This document shows positions 1-8,614 of a stretch of DNA of 64,000 nt, in pieces; the stretch's first letter is position 1; every line of letters begins with the position of its first letter. The position numbers and the translations under genes are program-made. Where the stretch lies: contig NZ_NSLB01000004.1 in the NCBI RefSeq assembly GCF_002304225.1, forward strand, positions 62,001 through 126,000, given 5' to 3'. This stretch comes from Pseudomonas sp. HAR-UPW-AIA-41. Lineage in GTDB: Bacteria; Pseudomonadota; Gammaproteobacteria; Pseudomonadales; Pseudomonadaceae. The notes beneath the pieces were generated by a model. That model was not told the DNA's origin. It ran no database searches and saw only the letters and a list, made by a program, of their open reading frames with translations.

Positions 1-510
1 GCCGAACGTGCAGAGCACCGGTCCCAGCACCAGGTCGATCGCCAGCGCCGGATCACTCAGGGTGAACAGCCCCGCCTTCAGCCCCATCTGAACATCACGG
101 GCAATGGCGTTGGTAGCGCCGCCTCCGGCGAACACCGCCTGTGCGCCGCCCTTGACCAGAAAGGCTGCGACAAGTGGATAGCGCTGCGCCAGCTGGACGC
201 AGAGCGTCACCCCACAGGCCACTCGTACTGCGGCGTTGTCATGCAGCAACACCTGGGAATCGACCGAGCTGACGATCTCGTTGCTGACCTCGGCAGCCAC
301 GGCCAGAAACAACTCGCGCTCACAGCGGAAATGGTTGTAGAAAGTGCCCCGCGACAGCCCCGCCTGACGGATGACCAGATCAATGATCGGCACATCGAGT
401 CCCTGCTCGGCGAACAGCTGAAAGGCCGTCTGCAGCAGCTTGCGCCGGGTGCGCAGGCGCCGGTCGGCACCTACCCGGGTGCGGTGGTCGATGCACGTAC
501 TCTGCTGCAT
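1..510 (-). CDS. TetR/AcrR family transcriptional regulator (C-terminus cut by window edge)
   Basis: The frame runs off the left end of the window, so only about 170 N-terminal residues are visible. After a basic N-terminus there is a typical TetR helix-turn-helix: LVIRQAGLSRGTFYNHF around residues 45-62, with the conserved F-Y-N-H-F recognition helix. The rest would be the ligand-binding and dimerisation domain. The ATG at 508-510 has a GAGGT ribosome site a few bases upstream. The gene starts 13 bp after the outer-membrane barrel gene on the same strand, so it is probably the last gene of the sulfatase-barrel-TetR operon and may regulate it. The inducer cannot be deduced. Confidence 0.85.
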   Translation of the reverse strand, partial: MQQSTCIDHRTRVGADRRLRTRRKLLQTAFQLFAEQGLDVPIIDLVIRQAGLSRGTFYNHFRCERELFLAVAAEVSNEIVSSVDSQVLLHDNAAVRVACGVTLCVQLAQRYPLVAAFLVKGGAQAVFAGGGATNAIARDVQMGLKAGLFTLSDPALAIDLVLGPVLCTFG

Positions 511-523
511 GGCAGACCTCGGT

Positions 524-1291
524 TTAGAAGTGGTAGCTCATACCCAGATACGGCCCTTCGTTTTCCATGTCATAGACAAAGTCGCCCTTGTCGTAATCAA
601 CCTTCATGTAGCGCACGCCGAAGTCGGCCGTGAAGCGCTCACTGAGCGCATAGGAAAGGCCCAGTTGCGCCTGGGTGGTGAGGTCCGAGCCCATGCCGAA
701 GCCACCGACGTCGGCGCTGGCAACCAGCGCCAGTTGCCCTGTCACAGGCAGGCTTCCCCGCACACCGATGAAAGGCTCTGTCCAGTCGACGGTCTGATCG
801 TGGTCCAGTTCGGCCGTGGCACCGAATACTCGGGCATCCAGGTCGAGGCTCTCGCGGATACGGGTGTAGCGCACACCGACGAAGGCATCGGAGGTGGCTG
901 CCTGATCCAGCCAGCGGTAGGCGAGGGCGCTGGAGAGCATGGTCTGGCGTACGGTCATGTCGGCGTCGGCACGGGCCGCTCCACGCGGGCCGGCCATGCT
1001 GACCGAGTCAGAGGTCTTCATGTACATGCTGTCGAGCAGAATGCCCCAGCGGCCATGCTGGAACTCCATGGCGCCCATGAAGCCGGCATCCAGGGTGTGC
1101 AGGATGTCGGAGAAGCTCATGTCGAGCTGAGCTTCCGGAAGGTCTCTGATCTGCGTGCTGCCGTGCATACGGGTGGCCCACAGGTAGGGGGTGACCTTCA
1201 CCTCCCAGCCTTCATCGGCCTGGGCCTGCGAGGCAAACAAAGTGGTGATGGCCAGACTGGTGCCCAGAGCCAGGGTGTTTAGTGCTTTCAT
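524..1291 (-). CDS. Predicted outer-membrane beta-barrel protein
   Basis: About 255 residues. A Sec signal peptide starts at MKALNTLALG and likely ends at the A-Q-A signal-peptidase site near residue 24. The mature part alternates short amphipathic strands with turns, and the last residue is Phe (GMSYHF), the usual beta-barrel assembly signature. The ATG at 1291 is preferred because it begins the signal peptide and has a GAGCGAG stretch upstream. An ATG at 1312, overlapping the sulfatase stop as TGATG, and a GTG at 1315 are possible longer starts. It lies between the sulfatase and the TetR gene and may be a pore for the sulfatase substrate or product; that role is inferred from position only. 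Confidence 0.72.
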   Translation of the reverse strand: MKALNTLALGTSLAITTLFASQAQADEGWEVKVTPYLWATRMHGSTQIRDLPEAQLDMSFSDILHTLDAGFMGAMEFQHGRWGILLDSMYMKTSDSVSMAGPRGAARADADMTVRQTMLSSALAYRWLDQAATSDAFVGVRYTRIRESLDLDARVFGATAELDHDQTVDWTEPFIGVRGSLPVTGQLALVASADVGGFGMGSDLTTQAQLGLSYALSERFTADFGVRYMKVDYDKGDFVYDMENEGPYLGMSYHF

Positions 1292-1311
1292 CAAAAATGC
1301 TCGCTCAGCCA

Positions 1312-3102
1312 TCACAGGTCGATGCTCGAAACGGCCCAGTCGATACCCTGGAAGTCGGGCATCTCGCGGCCATCATCGGCGCCCATTTCCCGGGCGATGG
1401 CGGTGTTCAGTTGTTGGTTCAGGCGCATCAGCAGCGCATCGTCGGCCTGGGCAGCCAGGTTGAGCTTTTCCAGCGGGTCGGCGTGCAGGTCGAACAGTTC
1501 CAGATCGTTCCAGCGTCTGAGGGCTTCCAGGGTGGTCGGGGTGTTGCGCTCGATCGGCGAGAAGTAGCGGGTGAACTTGTGGCGGCCGTCATAAATGCTG
1601 CGCAGGCTGCCGCGCTTCTTCAGGTTCGGCCGGTAGCCAGCCTCCTGCACGGCCACTTTCGGCGGCACGCCACGGGCGCGGCCTTCCGAGATCACGCGGG
1701 TCAGCTCACTGTCGTTGGTGGCGATACCGCTGTAGGTGAAGAGGATCTGTTCGCGCACCGTGTGCAGCTCGCTGGCTACCAGGTTGTTCAGCGCCGGTGC
1801 GATGTCCCGTCCAGGCAGCTCGCGACCAGCCGCCTCGGCAGCCTGCGTGGGGCTGGCGCCACAGAACGACAGCAGCGAGGGCACCAGGTCGATGTGGCTG
1901 GTCAGTGAGACGCACTGGCCGCCGCCCTGTACATCCGGGTGACGGATGATCAGCGGTACGTGGATCGACTCTTCGTAGGCGAACGGGCCTTTGCCACGCA
2001 GGCCGTGAGCCCCGCCCATTTCGCCATGGTCGGCGGTGAACACCACGATGGTGTTGTCCTCCAGGCCGAGCTGCGCCAGCTCGTCCAGCAGGCGGTTGAC
2101 CTGGCCGTCCACCGACAACAGCGAGTTGTAATAGAAGTCGTTGAAGCGCTGCCAACGTGCATCCTCGTTGGGAATGCGGCCGAGGGTGTAGCTCCAGGCC
2201 CGGTCGAACTCATAGTGAGCCTTGGGCCGGTCCGCGCTGGTCAGACTCTGGTAGCGGGTGGCCGGCAGCGGCAGTGGCCAGCGCTTGTCGTACATCGGAT
2301 GTCTCGGGGCGCGCGAGGACTGCATCATCAGCTTGCCGTTGTCCTGCACCTGCTCACTGCCGACATCGGTGTTGAAGTACATGATGTCGTGCGGGTTGAC
2401 CAGGCTGACGAACAGCGACCAAGGCTTGCCCTCGTCGCTGAGCTGGCTGCCGGTACCGCGCAGCCAGGAAATCGCGCTGCCGGCGATCATGTGGTCGTTC
2501 TTGTAGCCGCCCAGAGTGTGCGTCAGTACATCACCAGGCCAGACATAGTCAGAGAAGCCGTAAGCCTCCATCTCATGGGTAAACAGCTTTTCAGGTGTTT
2601 CCGTCTCGAAGCTGCGATTGAGGTGCCATTTGCCCTTGTAAGCGGTGTAGTAGCCCTGCTTGCGCAGCATGTGGCCAATGGTCGGTGTGGCGGTGGAGAG
2701 CGGCTTCACATAGGGCATGTCGACGTTCTCGAACATGCCGTTGTCGCTGGTCTGCAGGCCGGTCAGCAACACCGCACGCGAGCTGGTGCACATCACCGCC
2801 GGGCAGTAGTGATTGGTGAAGGTGGTGCCGCTGGCCATCAGGCGCTGGTGCGCGGTCAGGCCCAGATCGTTGTGCAGGGTTCGGGAGAAGCGTTCCTGGT
2901 CGGTAAAGATGAACAGCACGTTGGGCTTGCCGCTCCGCTTGCCCATGGGTGGGGTGGGTTTCTTCGCCGCTGGAGCCGTTGTGCTGGCACTGGCTCCGCT
3001 TGGAAGCGCTGATGCCGCCAGCGTGACGCCCGCCATGCTGAGAAAATCCCGTCGGGAAAGCCCTGTCGTCTGTTCCTGGTCGCCTTTGCCTGTGTGATCC
3101 AT
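1312..3102 (-). CDS. Tat-exported sulfatase family hydrolase
   Basis: 596 residues, type I sulfatase fold. The N-terminus carries a twin-arginine signal (SRRDFLSMAG, residues 16-25) followed by a hydrophobic stretch and Ala-rich cleavage region, so folded enzyme export to the periplasm is likely. C105-T-S-S-R109 matches the C-x-[PS]-x-R motif in which Cys becomes formylglycine; metal-binding acidic residues are seen near FTDQER (65-70) and TADHGEMGG. A formylglycine-generating enzyme is not in the window. The family hydrolyses sulfate esters, but the substrate (choline-O-sulfate, aryl or alkyl sulfate, glycan) cannot be read from the sequence, and related phosphonate hydrolases share the fold. 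First gene of the operon with the barrel and TetR genes. Confidence 0.87.
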   Translation of the reverse strand: MDHTGKGDQEQTTGLSRRDFLSMAGVTLAASALPSGASASTTAPAAKKPTPPMGKRSGKPNVLFIFTDQERFSRTLHNDLGLTAHQRLMASGTTFTNHYCPAVMCTSSRAVLLTGLQTSDNGMFENVDMPYVKPLSTATPTIGHMLRKQGYYTAYKGKWHLNRSFETETPEKLFTHEMEAYGFSDYVWPGDVLTHTLGGYKNDHMIAGSAISWLRGTGSQLSDEGKPWSLFVSLVNPHDIMYFNTDVGSEQVQDNGKLMMQSSRAPRHPMYDKRWPLPLPATRYQSLTSADRPKAHYEFDRAWSYTLGRIPNEDARWQRFNDFYYNSLLSVDGQVNRLLDELAQLGLEDNTIVVFTADHGEMGGAHGLRGKGPFAYEESIHVPLIIRHPDVQGGGQCVSLTSHIDLVPSLLSFCGASPTQAAEAAGRELPGRDIAPALNNLVASELHTVREQILFTYSGIATNDSELTRVISEGRARGVPPKVAVQEAGYRPNLKKRGSLRSIYDGRHKFTRYFSPIERNTPTTLEALRRWNDLELFDLHADPLEKLNLAAQADDALLMRLNQQLNTAIAREMGADDGREMPDFQGIDWAVSSIDL

Positions 3103-3143
3103 CCGAGCGGCTCCTTCTGGCTGCCTGTAAGCGAGAGAGCCGA

Positions 3144-3177
3144 ACTGTACAAACTGTCATTTTGAACATCAAGTTCA
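3144..3177 (-). promoter_or_regulatory. Candidate promoter with overlapping operator for the sulfatase operon
   Basis: Read on the minus strand, TTGATG (3167-3172) and TACAGT (3144-3149) are separated by 17 bp, a reasonable sigma-70 pair. A perfect inverted repeat TGAAC-N5-GTTCA (3163-3177) covers the -35 box. Its size and placement fit a repressor operator, and the TetR regulator at the end of this operon is the obvious candidate. Prediction only. Confidence 0.45.
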
Positions 3178-3250
3178 TTTCATAACCAGACAAGCATGTG
3201 CACACCAGACCTAAGACACAAACGACAAACTTGACTGAAGAAAGGAGCTG

Positions 3251-4165
3251 TCAAAACCCGACCATCACCTCGCGCAGCTCATCCCCTTCGCGAAGCACGA
3301 AGATGGCGGCCAGCCCTTCCCGCTCGGCCAGCGCCCGGCCACGCTCAGGCCCGAGCACCATCAGCGCGGTGGCCCAGGCATCAGCGTGCATACAGCTGGC
3401 ACACAGCACCGAGACGGAGGCCAGGTTGCTCTGCAGCGGCGCGCCGCTGGACGGGTCCATGGTGTGCGAGTAGCTCTGCCCGTCGCGCTCGCGCCAGTGG
3501 CGGTAATCGCCGGAGGTGGCGATGGCGATATCGGACAGCTCCAGCGCGCCCAGCACCTCGCGCCGGCCCCGCAGCGGCCGCTCCAGCGCCACCTTCCATG
3601 CAGCGCCATCAGCCTTCAGGCCACGAGCGCGCATTTCACCGTCGATGCCGACCAGATAGGACGTGATGCCCTGCGCCTCCAGGCAGCGCGCCATCTGGTC
3701 CACGGCAAAACCCTTGGCGATGCCGTTCAGGTCCAGCGTCAGCGGCCCATGCTTGCGCACCAGTTTGCCTTTGGGGTCGATTTCCAGCAGCTCGCTGGCG
3801 CGCCCGGGGCGGGCCGGGATGCTGCCGACAGCGGCTTGCGGGCCAAAGCCATAGGCCGTGACCAGCTCGCCCACCCCGATCTCGAAGGCGCCGCCTGACG
3901 CGACACTCACCTGCAGTGCGCCGAGCAGCACCCGGAGCAGCTCGTCCGGCACTGCCAGCCACTGCCCGCAGGGCGCGGCGTTCAGGCGCATCAGGTCAGA
4001 TTCCGGCTTCCAGGTCGACATCTGCCGGTCGACCCGATCGACCGCCGCCTGCAGCTCGACGCCCAGGGCCCCGGTATCCAGACCGGCGGATGCCTGCAGC
4101 ACGGCGCTAAAGCGCGTGCCCATGGTCGACCCGCTCAGGCTGTAGCGCAGCAGCTCAGTAGACAT
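3251..4165 (-). CDS. apbE: FAD:protein FMN transferase (ApbE family)
   Basis: 304 residues. ApbE moves FMN from FAD to a Ser or Thr of target proteins, forming a phosphoester-linked flavin. Visible family features: STMGTRFS near the N-terminus, LDLNGIAKGFAVD (about 144-156), the HTMDPSSGAP segment with H234-x-x-D-P, and HADAWATALMVLG near residue 262. The protein lacks a signal peptide or lipobox, whereas many ApbE proteins are periplasmic lipoproteins of 330-350 residues, so a cytoplasmic form is possible. The start overlaps the end of the upstream reductase gene by 11 bp, and a GGGAGG ribosome site lies inside that gene. No classical FMN-binding (NqrC/RnfG-like) substrate gene is nearby. 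Confidence 0.9.
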   Translation of the reverse strand: MSTELLRYSLSGSTMGTRFSAVLQASAGLDTGALGVELQAAVDRVDRQMSTWKPESDLMRLNAAPCGQWLAVPDELLRVLLGALQVSVASGGAFEIGVGELVTAYGFGPQAAVGSIPARPGRASELLEIDPKGKLVRKHGPLTLDLNGIAKGFAVDQMARCLEAQGITSYLVGIDGEMRARGLKADGAAWKVALERPLRGRREVLGALELSDIAIATSGDYRHWRERDGQSYSHTMDPSSGAPLQSNLASVSVLCASCMHADAWATALMVLGPERGRALAEREGLAAIFVLREGDELREVMVGF

Positions 4166-5870
4166 CCTCGCGATACCTCCCCTGCAAGCGCAGCTGTTCG
4201 AGGCTTTCGCCCAGAGCCAGCAGCATCGGTTCGATCACCGCGCGCACACCAGCCGCCATCTCCCGCGAACCGCATACCAGCACCTGAGCCCCCTGCTGCA
4301 ACAGCAGGCTCAACTGCTGCGTGTCCTCGCGCAGGCGATCCTGCACATAACGCGGCTCCAGCCCCTGGGAGAAGGCCAGGCGCAGTCCGCTCAGGCGGCC
4401 CTCGGCCAGGTAGGTTTCCAGCTCGCGACCGTAGAGGAAATCTGCCTGCGGATGGCGCCCGCCCCAGTACAGGTGCAGCGGACGCTGGTTGAGGTTCTTG
4501 CGCACGAAGCCGATCAGCGGAGCAACCCCGGTGCCGGCACCAATCAGGATCACCGGATGGCAGCCGGCCGCGGGACGGAATTCCGGATGAGGCTGGATGA
4601 AGCCCTCCACGCAGTCGCCGGGCTGCAGGCCATGCAGCAGTCCGGAACAGTGCCCGCCGGGCTGGCGGCGCACGCAGATTTCCACGGCGCCATCCTCATC
4701 GCTGCTGGCGATCGAGTAGAAGCGCGGCGCCAGCCCCTCACCCGGTCGGATCGCCAGCAGGTCGCCCGGCGAGAAACGGGCGCGGCGCCGCCAGAGGCGC
4801 GCCAGCCCATGCGCAGGCACTGCGGGCTGCAGCGCAAAGCGCAGGATGGCCGCCGGCGCCTCGCTCTCTTCGCCATAGAGCTCACGGCTGAGCAACTGCA
4901 GGCGCTGCAGGGCCACGCGCGGCTGCGCCGGTACCAGCTGCAGGGCGCAACCGAGCCAGACACCCAGACGCTGGGCCAACGCCTGCAGCGCCGCCGGATC
5001 GCCGCGGTCGATGCACTGCAGGGGCAGTGCCAGCGCGTGTCCCAGACGTTCGAGCTGCTGCGCCACCTGCCGGGCAAAGCCGCAGAAATGCTGGAAGCGC
5101 GAGTCGCCAAAGCCGACCACGGCGGTGTGCAGAGGCTTGAGCTGCGGGCTCTGCTCAAGGCGCTTGAGAAAGTCACGGGCCGAGTCCGGGGCCTGGCCAT
5201 CGCCATGGGTCGCGGCGAGCAGCACCAGCTGGCGGGCCTGCGGATAGTGCGGCTGCAGCTGGTTCATGCTGGCCACGTGTACGCGCTGGCCGGCGGCCTG
5301 CAACTGGGCGAGCAACTGACGGGCGTAGTGCCAGGTGCTACCACTCTGGCTGCCGACCAGCACGACGACCTGCGCCTGCTCGGACGGCACATTGCCGCGC
5401 AACTCGCCGGTCAGGCGCCTGCGATGCCACCAGGCCAGCAAGCCCGAACCGGTGAGAAACAACAGCGCCAAGGAGCAGCCGGCCAGCAGCAGCGACCAGA
5501 ACGGCGAACCGGCGCCGGTGTGCAGCACATAGGCTGTTTCCGAAAGGCGCTGGGCCAGTCCATGGCGCTGGAAACTGATCCACTGGCCACTGGCGGCATT
5601 GACGAAACCCTCGCCGGTGGCCGTGCGCAGGGCGTAGTAGTTGCCTTCGTCCCTGTCGGCCGGAAACTCCAGCTCGCGCAGGTCTTCCAGCGCCAGATTG
5701 CGCAGCGCCGACAGGTTGCCCAGGGCGGCGGCCGGCTGCGCATAGACGGCGTCGGGATAGCTGGCGCCGCCCTCCTCGTCGCCACCAATCAACTCCAGGC
5801 TACTGGCGGACAGGTACAGCCCGCTTACGGCCAGCACCACGGCTACCGGCAGTGTCCAGCGCGCCACCAC
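4155..5870 (-). CDS. PepSY-flavodoxin-ferredoxin reductase fusion, membrane flavoprotein reductase
   Basis: Domain order: a first membrane helix (TLPVAVVLAVSGLYL), a small periplasmic PepSY-like segment (YYALRTATGEGFVNAASGQ), a second helix (SLLLAGCSLALLFLTGSG), a flavodoxin-like FMN domain (VVLVGSQSGSTWHYA), then a sulfite/cytochrome P450 reductase-like FAD and NAD(P) module (RFYSIASS, PVILIGAGTGVAPLIGF, QVLVCGSREM). It should pass electrons from cytosolic NADPH through FAD and FMN towards the membrane or periplasm; relatives are often linked to iron reduction or uptake. The start is uncertain. The frame is open to an ATG at 6041, but a good promoter at 5943-5971 lies inside that extension, so I chose the GTG at 5870 just before helix 1 (no clear Shine-Dalgarno). 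The ApbE gene overlaps its end. Confidence 0.8.
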   Translation of the reverse strand: MVARWTLPVAVVLAVSGLYLSASSLELIGGDEEGGASYPDAVYAQPAAALGNLSALRNLALEDLRELEFPADRDEGNYYALRTATGEGFVNAASGQWISFQRHGLAQRLSETAYVLHTGAGSPFWSLLLAGCSLALLFLTGSGLLAWWHRRRLTGELRGNVPSEQAQVVVLVGSQSGSTWHYARQLLAQLQAAGQRVHVASMNQLQPHYPQARQLVLLAATHGDGQAPDSARDFLKRLEQSPQLKPLHTAVVGFGDSRFQHFCGFARQVAQQLERLGHALALPLQCIDRGDPAALQALAQRLGVWLGCALQLVPAQPRVALQRLQLLSRELYGEESEAPAAILRFALQPAVPAHGLARLWRRRARFSPGDLLAIRPGEGLAPRFYSIASSDEDGAVEICVRRQPGGHCSGLLHGLQPGDCVEGFIQPHPEFRPAAGCHPVILIGAGTGVAPLIGFVRKNLNQRPLHLYWGGRHPQADFLYGRELETYLAEGRLSGLRLAFSQGLEPRYVQDRLREDTQQLSLLLQQGAQVLVCGSREMAAGVRAVIEPMLLALGESLEQLRLQGRYREDVY

Positions 5871-5942
5871 CGTGTGCCAGTGGGGTATCGGCCTTTGGTG
5901 GTGAGTCGCATGGGTGTACCACGGATTCGCTGAGTTGCAGCG

Positions 5943-5992
5943 AGTATGCGATTTCCGACTAATTAAGTCAACTATAAGCCCTAGCTTTATAG
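5943..5992 (-). promoter_or_regulatory. Promoter and twin dyads upstream of the PepSY reductase-apbE operon
   Basis: On the minus strand, TTGACT (5966-5971) and CATACT (5943-5948) are 17 bp apart, giving a start near 5936. Two inverted repeats adjoin the -35 box: GACT-AATTA-AGTC (5957-5969), overlapping it, and CTATAA-N9-TTATAG (5972-5992) just upstream. These look like regulator-binding sites; I cannot name the protein. Confidence 0.5.
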
Positions 5993-6047
5993 TCGGATAT
6001 ATCAGGCGTGCGGGCGCGAATTGTAACAAGCCCGCAGCCATATGGCA

Positions 6048-6824
6048 TCAGCGAGGCGACGACTCACTCTCACCCTTTACCTCGGCGAAATCCTCATCAC
6101 GCAGCTCCGGGAGCTTCTTCGCGCAATAGTCGCTGCCCAGCGCCGTCAGCGCCTTGCACATCCCCTCCAGGCGCTCGTCGACCGCCTGCAGGTGATCCAG
6201 CAACTGGCCGATGGCGCGCGCCACCGGATCCGGCATGTCCTGCCCCAGACCATAGGCATCGAACCCGTACTTCTCGGCTATCGCCTGGCGCTTGGCTTCC
6301 TGCTCATCCACTCCTTTGGCAATGATCCTGCCCGGAATGCCCACCGCCGTTGCGCCAGCCGGTACCGCCTTGGTCACCACGGCATTGGAACCGATCTTGG
6401 CACCCGCACCGACAGTAAAGGGACCGAGCACCTTGGCCCCCGCCCCCACCACCACGCCATCTTCCAGAGTCGGATGGCGTTTACCCTTGTTCCAGCTGGT
6501 CCCACCCAGTGTCACGCCCTGATAGAGCGTAACGTCATTGCCGATCTCCGCCGTTTCACCGATCACAATGCCCATGCCGTGATCGATAAAGAAGCGCCGG
6601 CCGATCTTGGCCCCCGGATGGATCTCGATTCCGGTCAGCCAGCGACTGAAGGTGGACACGAGGCGCCCCAGCCACTTCCAACCCATCCGCCAGCAGGCAT
6701 GCGCGACGCGATGCAGCCAGATCGCATGCAACCCCGGATAGCAGGTCAGCACCTCGAAAGCACTGCGCGCCGCCGGGTCACGATGAAACACGCTCTGAAT
6801 GTCTTCCCGCATGCGCTCGAACAT
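6048..6824 (-). CDS. cysE: Serine O-acetyltransferase
   Basis: 258 residues; converts L-serine and acetyl-CoA to O-acetylserine, the committed step of cysteine synthesis, in the cytoplasm. An N-terminal helical SAT domain ([20 protein letters not shown]) precedes a left-handed beta-helix of hexapeptide repeats, with the active-site region [17 protein letters not shown] and the acetyl-CoA loop [14 protein letters not shown]. The ATG at 6824 overlaps the trmJ stop as TGATG, implying translational coupling; a GTG one codon earlier is possible. The same trmJ-cysE order is known in other pseudomonads. Confidence 0.95.
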   Translation of the reverse strand: MFERMREDIQSVFHRDPAARSAFEVLTCYPGLHAIWLHRVAHACWRMGWKWLGRLVSTFSRWLTGIEIHPGAKIGRRFFIDHGMGIVIGETAEIGNDVTLYQGVTLGGTSWNKGKRHPTLEDGVVVGAGAKVLGPFTVGAGAKIGSNAVVTKAVPAGATAVGIPGRIIAKGVDEQEAKRQAIAEKYGFDAYGLGQDMPDPVARAIGQLLDHLQAVDERLEGMCKALTALGSDYCAKKLPELRDEDFAEVKGESESSPR

Positions 6825-7600
6825 CACTCATCACCTTTTTTGCAAGCAGCGCCTTCGACAACCTTCAAGGTCTCCGTAAGGATGCCGCGCAGAATGTTCA
6901 TTTCCAGCCGGCTGATCCCGCAGCGCCCGTAGAGACGACGCAAGCGCGCCATCAGGTGGCGCGGCTTCTCGGGATCGAGAAAGCGAATGGCGATCAGCGT
7001 CTGCTCCAGATGACGGAAGTAAGCCTCAAGCTCCTCAACCGTCACCAGCTGACTATTGAGCATGGCCGTGGTTTCCAGCTTGGCCATCTTGGTCGGCTGC
7101 CCCTGCCGCGCCAGCCAGGCCATGCGCACTTCATAGGTGAGCACCTGTACAGCAGCCGCCAGGTTCAGCGAGCCAAATTCGGGATCGGAAGGAATGTGCA
7201 CATGAAAGTGACAGCGCTGCAGCTCCTCATTGGTCAGGCCGGCGTACTCACGACCAAACACCAGCGCCACCTGCCCACCCTGCTCCACATGCTCCAGCGA
7301 AGTAGTCGCACATTCCCGAGGATCAAGCAGCGGCCAAGGAATGCGCCGGTCACGGGCACTGGTACCCAGCACCACACTGCAACCAGCCAGAGCCTCTTCC
7401 AGGGTATCCACCACCAGCGCCGCATCAAGAATATCGGTCGCCCCGGAAGCACGCGCGACCGCCTCGCCGCTGGGGAAGTCCTCAGGCTGCACCAGCACCA
7501 ACTGAGACAAGCCCATGTTCTTCATGGCTCGCGCAGCACCGCCGATATTGCCGGGATGACTGGTATTAACCAGTACGACTCGAATGTTCTGCAGCACCAC
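6824..7600 (-). CDS. trmJ: tRNA (cytidine/uridine-2'-O-)-methyltransferase TrmJ
   Basis: 258 residues, SPOUT-class methyltransferase that 2'-O-methylates position 32 of several tRNAs using S-adenosylmethionine. The N-terminal [20 protein letters not shown] and the knotted C-terminal part [15 protein letters not shown] with [14 protein letters not shown] are family signatures. A GTG start is used at 7600 (or the next GTG codon), with GAGAG upstream. It is the first gene of a two-gene unit with cysE and is divergent from suhB. Confidence 0.94.
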   Translation of the reverse strand: MVLQNIRVVLVNTSHPGNIGGAARAMKNMGLSQLVLVQPEDFPSGEAVARASGATDILDAALVVDTLEEALAGCSVVLGTSARDRRIPWPLLDPRECATTSLEHVEQGGQVALVFGREYAGLTNEELQRCHFHVHIPSDPEFGSLNLAAAVQVLTYEVRMAWLARQGQPTKMAKLETTAMLNSQLVTVEELEAYFRHLEQTLIAIRFLDPEKPRHLMARLRRLYGRCGISRLEMNILRGILTETLKVVEGAACKKGDE

Positions 7601-7696
7601 AGACTCTCACACGACATGGGATAAGCCGCGATGTTACCGAACGAAGCGATTCAACGCACGCAACAGACGGAGCAGCCTGCATGACCTACGCTTTTC

Positions 7697-7705
7697 TGGT
7701 AATAT
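7697..7705 (+). promoter_or_regulatory. Candidate extended -10 promoter for suhB
   Basis: TGG followed by TAATAT (7700-7705) forms an extended -10 element; no good -35 hexamer is present at 16-18 bp. It would give a transcript beginning about 25 bp before the suhB start codon. Confidence 0.35.
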
Positions 7706-7739
7706 GATCGGCTTTCTTTAACGCCCCAGGTAAATTGCC

Positions 7740-8555
7740 ATGCAGCCCATGCTGAATATCGCGCTGCGCGCGGCCCGCAGCGCCGGTGAACTGATTTTCC
7801 GTTCCATCGAGCGCCTGGACGCCATCTCCGTCAACGAGAAGGACGCCAAGGACTACGTCACCGAAGTAGATCGTGCGGCTGAGCAGACCATCATCGCTGC
7901 ACTGCGCAAGGCTTATCCTAACCACGGCATCTACGGCGAAGAAAGCGGCCTCAGTGAAGGTCAGGGCGAAGGCAAGGATTACCTGTGGATCATCGACCCG
8001 CTCGATGGCACCACCAACTTCGTGCGTGGCGTACCGCATTTCGCCGTCAGCATCGCCTGCAAATACCGCGGCCGCCTTGAGCACGCGGTGATTCTGGACC
8101 CTGTCCGCCAGGAAGAATTTACTGCCAGCCGTGGCGGTGGCGCCGCCATGAACGGCCGTCGCATTCGTGTCAGCAATCGCAAGAGCCTGGAAGGCGCCCT
8201 GCTCGGCACCGGCTTCCCCTTCCGCGACAGCCAGCTGGACAACCTGGACAACTATCTGGGGATGTTCCGCAGCCTGGTCGGCGAAACCGCCGGCATCCGC
8301 CGCGCCGGCGCCGCGAGCCTGGACCTGGCCTACGTGGCTGCCGGTCGCTTCGACGCCTTCTGGGAGTTCGGCCTGTCCGAATGGGACATGGCAGCAGGCG
8401 CCCTGCTGATTCAGGAAGCCGGCGGCCTGGTCAGCGACTTCACTGGCGGCCACGAATTCCTTGAGAAGGGCCACATCGTGGCGGGCAACACCAAGTGTTT
8501 CAAGGCCGTCCTGACGGCCATCCAGCCGCACCTGGCACCGAGCATGAAGCGCTAA
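7740..8555 (+). CDS. suhB: Inositol-1-monophosphatase family protein SuhB
   Basis: 271 residues. Mg-dependent inositol monophosphatase fold; SuhB also acts with NusA and other Nus factors in rRNA transcription antitermination, and in pseudomonads affects virulence gene control. Metal-site motifs are intact: E-x-D in TEVDRAAEQ, GEESG near residue 67, WIIDPLDGTTNF (about 84-95) and the late WDMAAGALL motif. The ATG at 7740 starts directly at the conserved N-terminus (MQPMLNIALRAAR). A terminator follows at 8575. Confidence 0.95.
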   Translation: MQPMLNIALRAARSAGELIFRSIERLDAISVNEKDAKDYVTEVDRAAEQTIIAALRKAYPNHGIYGEESGLSEGQGEGKDYLWIIDPLDGTTNFVRGVPHFAVSIACKYRGRLEHAVILDPVRQEEFTASRGGGAAMNGRRIRVSNRKSLEGALLGTGFPFRDSQLDNLDNYLGMFRSLVGETAGIRRAGAASLDLAYVAAGRFDAFWEFGLSEWDMAAGALLIQEAGGLVSDFTGGHEFLEKGHIVAGNTKCFKAVLTAIQPHLAPSMKR

Positions 8556-8574
8556 GCGCACCCTGCTCAGTAAT

Positions 8575-8602
8575 AAAAAAGCGCCCCTCAGGGCGCTTTT
8601 TT
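8575..8602. terminator. Bidirectional intrinsic terminator between suhB and the glycine-zipper gene
   Basis: A-tract, GCGCCC stem, CTCA loop, GGGCGC stem, T-tract. It ends suhB on the plus strand and the converging glycine-zipper gene on the minus strand. Confidence 0.9.
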
Positions 8603-8614
8603 ATTGTCGGAAGA

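Noticed and set aside
4452..5933. Open frame of 493 codons opposite the PepSY reductase
   Set aside because: Antisense shadow; the minus-strand protein has complete flavodoxin and reductase motifs.
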